The position numbers were made by a program, and so were the translations under genes. A stretch of DNA of 7,800 nt from Patescibacteria group bacterium (GTDB taxonomy: Bacteria > Patescibacteriota > Kazan-3B-28). Shown piece by piece: positions 5,415 to 7,800 of the stretch. Position 1 is the first letter of the stretch. Each line of letters starts with the position of its first letter. Location of the stretch: assembly GCA_022703745.1 (NCBI GenBank), contig JAKLDB010000021.1, positions 1-7,800 on the forward strand, written 5' to 3'. The notes beneath the pieces are model-generated. The model saw only the letters and a list, made by a program, of their open reading frames with translations. It did no database searches and was not told where the DNA came from.

Positions 5415-5419
5415 ATGCT

Positions 5420-5494
5420 TGGTGCCAGGGGTGAGGATCGAACTCACGACCAATGGCTTATGAGTCCACTGCTCTACCACTGAGCTACCCTGGC
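5420..5494 (-). tRNA. tRNA with CAU anticodon (elongator Met or Ile2), heading the divIC-like transcript
   Basis: A 75-base cloverleaf with encoded CCA. The acceptor is GCCAGGG/CCCTGGC with discriminator A; the D arm GCTC-AGTGGTA-GAGC; the anticodon loop CTCATAA gives CAU; the T arm is GTGAG-TTCGATC-CTCAC. The anticodon stem GTGGA/GCCAT has a G-T wobble at 27-43 and an A-G mismatch at 31-39, next to the loop, so the stem is weaker than usual. G1-C72 excludes the initiator. The variable loop TGGTC is as in E. coli Ile2, but position 4 is A-U rather than that tRNA's C-G, so identity is unresolved. The other CAU elongator-type gene (4768-4842) should be its counterpart. Confidence 0.93.
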
Positions 5495-5511
5495 GGATCG
5501 TTATGCGGTAC

Positions 5512-5517
5512 AGTATA
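5512..5517 (-). promoter_or_regulatory. -10 box candidate for the tRNA-CAU/divIC-like transcript
   Basis: On the minus strand TATACT (5 of 6) lies 17 bases before the tRNA 5' end, so transcription would start near 5505. No convincing -35 is seen. A second TATACT is present at 5542-5547, where the same bases overlap the tilS -10 candidate on the other strand. Confidence 0.45.
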
Positions 5518-5543
5518 GCTCCTGTTGGGGAGCACGACTTTAG

Positions 5544-5549
5544 TATAGT
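5544..5549 (+). promoter_or_regulatory. -10 box candidate for tilS
   Basis: TATAGT (5 of 6) lies 12 bases before ATG 5562, predicting a leader of roughly 5 bases. TAGATT (5549-5554), seven bases from the ATG, is a weaker alternative that would give a leaderless mRNA. No well-spaced -35 is visible, and no Shine-Dalgarno better than GACGAG precedes the ATG. Confidence 0.4.
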
Positions 5550-5561
5550 AGATTTGACGAG

Positions 5562-6527
5562 ATGGAAAAGCAAGAACTAACAAAACTGGTTAGAAGAGAG
5601 CTGGGTAGGGTCGGAGTTGGCCTGGGAGATGTTTTAGTTGTGGCGGTGTCGGGTGGTCCAGATTCAATGGTGTTACTGGAACTGCTAAGGAAGGAAAAAG
5701 ATCAAAGAATAGTGGTGGTGCATGTGAATCACGGACTGAGGAAAGAGGCGGATAAAGAAGAGAAGATAGTAGCTGGATATGCAAAGAAATACAAACTTGA
5801 ATTTGTTTCACGGAAAGTTTCTTTGGGTAGTCGGAAGACGGGTATCGAAGAAAGAGCGCGAGATTTGCGCTATGCTGCGTTGCAAGATGTTGCAAGGGAA
5901 TATGGAGCGAGGTGGATTGTAACAGCACATACAGCAGATGACCAAGTGGAGACAGTTATTGCAAATTGGTTGCGAGGGAGCGCAGTACGTGGGCTGGGAG
6001 GAATAAGGATGGTAAGCGGGAATATTGTGCGACCACTTCTAAATGTTTGGAAAAAAGAATTATTGGAATATGCCAAGAAGCATAAGCTAAGGTACGCTAT
6101 AGACAGTAGCAACACGAATTTGCAATTTACACGTAATAGGATTCGTAGACAACTATTACCACAATTACGGAAGTTTAATTCCCATTTGGATATGCAGATA
6201 TTACACAACAGTCGAATTTGGCAACAGGCAGACAATGCTCTTGGCCAATTAGCTGAAGAGTTTTTGCAAAAAGTTGGCGAAAGAACTAGAGCGGGGGTCG
6301 TGCTATCCATCTCCAAACTTAAGGAGTTATCTCCCTTGATGCAGGTAGAGGTTATTAAGGCAGCAATCCGAATGGCAGGAGGGGGATTAGTGGATTTGGA
6401 GAAGACTCATTTTGTCGAGGTAATGAAGCTAATTGCAAGTCCCAAGAAACAGGTTGCAAAAAGACGACTAGGAGGCGAATTGTTTGCTTCAAAGGCGTAT
6501 GATAAGATTACGGTTAGTCAAAACTAG
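5562..6527 (+). CDS. tilS: tRNA(Ile)-lysidine synthase TilS
   Basis: TilS uses ATP to attach lysine to C34 of the CAU-anticodon Ile2 tRNA, switching its reading from AUG to AUA and its charging from Met to Ile. The N-terminal PP-loop ATPase has SGGPDS (30-35, pyrophosphate-binding loop), HVNHGLR (54-60), EERARDLRY (96-104), TAHTADDQVET (121-131), WLRGS then GLGGI (136-148), RPLL (157-160) and DSSN with RNRIR (181-195). A helical domain (~200-321) covers the TilS substrate-binding region. At 321 aa it lacks the extra C-terminal domain of E. coli TilS (~430 aa) and resembles the short Aquifex type. All three CAU tRNAs of the window lie immediately upstream. The ftsH ATG follows the stop by 3 bases, so the two are co-transcribed and probably coupled. 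Confidence 0.97.
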   Translation: MEKQELTKLVRRELGRVGVGLGDVLVVAVSGGPDSMVLLELLRKEKDQRIVVVHVNHGLRKEADKEEKIVAGYAKKYKLEFVSRKVSLGSRKTGIEERARDLRYAALQDVAREYGARWIVTAHTADDQVETVIANWLRGSAVRGLGGIRMVSGNIVRPLLNVWKKELLEYAKKHKLRYAIDSSNTNLQFTRNRIRRQLLPQLRKFNSHLDMQILHNSRIWQQADNALGQLAEEFLQKVGERTRAGVVLSISKLKELSPLMQVEVIKAAIRMAGGGLVDLEKTHFVEVMKLIASPKKQVAKRRLGGELFASKAYDKITVSQN

Positions 6528-6530
6528 CCT

Positions 6531-7800
6531 ATGCGCTCAAATTCCAACAGAAATTTAGGATATATCTTAGCTGTCATATTAGTGGCGGCTTTGGCGTACA
6601 GCCTGTTTGGGTATAGCAGTAAGCCCCCCCAGGAGGTGTCTTTGAGTGATGTAATCGAGAGGGTGGATGCTGGACGGGTGGAGAAGATTGTAATTCGGGG
6701 AGATATTCTTAGGATATACACCACTGATGGCAAGGAGCTCGTGTCACGTAAAGAGACGGGAGTGTCGCTTGGGGAAAGTGGGGTAGATATTACAAAGACG
6801 CAGGTAGAGGTGTTGGATAACCAGACTGCCGGTATTTGGGTAAGTCTCTTGGGTACGGTATTACCTTTCTTATTGGTTATCGGGTTTTTGTGGTTTATGC
6901 TTCGTCAGGCGCAGGGTAGTGGGAATCAGGCGCTTTCTTTTGGTAAATCACGGGCACGATTGATGGTGGGGACGAAGAATAAAATTACTTTTAAGGATGT
7001 GGCGGGAGAAGAGGAAGCGAAACAGGAGCTAATGGAAGTAGTGGAGTTTTTAAAATATCCGACTAAGTTTATTAATTTGGGTGCAAGAATTCCCAAAGGC
7101 GTTTTGTTGGTGGGGCCACCGGGAACGGGAAAAACCTTAATGGCAAAAGCAGTTGCGGGGGAGGCAAATGTTCCATTCTTTAATATTAGCGGTAGTGAAT
7201 TTGTGGAAATGTTTGTTGGTGTAGGAGCTTCTCGGGTTCGCGACTTGTTTGCAAAAGCCAAGCGCAATGCTCCGGCAATTGTTTTTATTGACGAAATAGA
7301 TGCGGTTGGTCGTCAGCGCGGTGCAGGATTGGGAGGAGGACATGATGAGCGAGAACAAACGCTCAACCAGATTTTGGTGGAGATGGACGGGTTTGAAACA
7401 GATACTAATGTAATTATTATTGCAGCTACTAACAGACCCGATGTGTTGGACCCCGCCCTACTTCGTCCCGGTCGTTTTGATAGAAGAGTGGCATTGGAGA
7501 GGCCAGATATAAAAGATAGGGAAGCGATTTTAGTGGTGCACACCAAGAATAAGCCATTGGATTCTACGGTAAACTTGAAAATAGTGGCTGCTAAGACTCC
7601 AGGTTTTGCTGGTGCTGATTTGCAAAATTTAGTAAATGAAGCGGCTATTTTGGCAGCGCGGAGAAATAAGAAAGTTATTAGTCAGCTGGAAATGGACGAG
7701 GCAATTGAAAAAATACTACTCGGACCCGAGCGCAAAAATAAGTTATTGTCCGAGAAAGAGCGGGAAATTACCGCCTACCACGAGGCGGGACATGCGGTAG
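6531..7800 (+). CDS. ftsH: ATP-dependent zinc metalloprotease FtsH (3' end outside window)
   Basis: The frame is open from ATG 6531 to the window edge, giving 423 residues; about 180-220 more would be expected. FtsH is a membrane-anchored hexameric AAA+ protease that degrades damaged membrane proteins and short-lived regulators. Visible are helix 1 (~10-28), a short extracytoplasmic domain (~30-100), helix 2 (~102-124), FKDVAGEEEAK (154-164), Walker A GPPGTGKT (195-202), the pore region FVEMFVGVGASRVRDLF (224-240), Walker B VFIDEID (251-257), the second region of homology TNRPDVLDPALLRPGRFDR (300-318) and the start of the protease domain with the zinc motif HEAGH (417-421). All catalytic motifs in view are intact. 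No Shine-Dalgarno precedes the ATG, which lies 3 bases after the tilS stop, suggesting translational coupling. tilS-ftsH adjacency is common in bacteria. Confidence 0.97.
   Translation, partial: MRSNSNRNLGYILAVILVAALAYSLFGYSSKPPQEVSLSDVIERVDAGRVEKIVIRGDILRIYTTDGKELVSRKETGVSLGESGVDITKTQVEVLDNQTAGIWVSLLGTVLPFLLVIGFLWFMLRQAQGSGNQALSFGKSRARLMVGTKNKITFKDVAGEEEAKQELMEVVEFLKYPTKFINLGARIPKGVLLVGPPGTGKTLMAKAVAGEANVPFFNISGSEFVEMFVGVGASRVRDLFAKAKRNAPAIVFIDEIDAVGRQRGAGLGGGHDEREQTLNQILVEMDGFETDTNVIIIAATNRPDVLDPALLRPGRFDRRVALERPDIKDREAILVVHTKNKPLDSTVNLKIVAAKTPGFAGADLQNLVNEAAILAARRNKKVISQLEMDEAIEKILLGPERKNKLLSEKEREITAYHEAGHAV

Noticed and set aside
5415..5573. N-terminal extension of the divIC-like frame up to 5573
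   Set aside because: These codons read through the tRNA gene at 5420-5494 and give the typical nonsense peptide produced when a tRNA is translated; the real protein begins at ATG 5414.
5590..6316. Long minus-strand open frames across tilS
   Set aside because: The plus strand encodes a complete TilS with all motifs; the antisense frames show no recognisable domain.
6926..7546. Minus-strand open frames across ftsH
   Set aside because: The ftsH frame with Walker A, Walker B and HEAGH fully accounts for this stretch.
1..7800. CRISPR array, insertion sequence, prophage, toxin-antitoxin or defence island
   Set aside because: No regularly spaced repeats, transposase or integrase motifs, terminal inverted repeats or defence domains were seen; nearly all bases are accounted for by ordinary genes.

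Overview
The window is a compact, gene-dense piece of a bacterial chromosome. The standard bacterial code fits: TAA, TAG and TGA all end genes and no TGA is read through. Several things point to a reduced, probably Candidate Phyla Radiation (Patescibacteria) genome: very short intergenic gaps, short versions of core proteins (TilS 321 aa), a single-RRM RNA-binding protein, a six-cysteine exported protein of a type I associate with CPR genomes, and a DivIC-like protein ending in a Trp-rich tail. This placement is an inference; no rRNA or marker tree is available here.

Layout. (1) 1-2227: the 3' end of a CcdA/DsbD-type membrane gene on +, facing a two-gene minus-strand unit: an NfrB-like family 2 glycosyltransferase followed by a small membrane-anchored protein with six cysteines. 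(2) 2228-4760, all +: dus (tRNA dihydrouridine synthase), a promoter and long leader ahead of an RRM protein, a terminator, a small DUF378-type membrane protein, a second terminator, and an RsuA/RluB-family rRNA pseudouridine synthase. (3) 4761-5494: three tRNA genes, all with anticodon CAU. One is on + (4768-4842). Two are on - and flank a DivIC/FtsB-like cell-division gene, giving the order tRNA-CAU, divIC-like, initiator tRNA. (4) 5562-7800, +: tilS, then ftsH, which runs off the window end after its HEAGH zinc motif begins.

How the genes work together. The core theme is translation and RNA modification. Dus and the RluB-like enzyme modify tRNA and rRNA. The RRM protein binds RNA. TilS makes lysidine at the CAU anticodon of tRNA-Ile2, and it lies beside all three CAU tRNAs of the window: a certain initiator, plus two others that should be elongator Met and Ile2. 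The tilS-ftsH pairing is a conserved bacterial neighbourhood. The left part of the window concerns the cell envelope: thiol/disulfide electron transport, surface glycan synthesis and a probably disulfide-bonded exported protein.

The most unusual recurring signal is at gene starts. Most starts lack a convincing Shine-Dalgarno sequence, and several have a -10-like box only 4-7 bases before the ATG, as expected of leaderless mRNAs. The clearest case is the RluB-like gene, whose extended -10 overlaps the tail of the preceding terminator. The divIC-like gene begins 5 bases after the encoded CCA of a tRNA, so tRNA 3' processing would itself create an almost leaderless mRNA. I saw no CRISPR array, insertion sequence, prophage or recognisable defence system.
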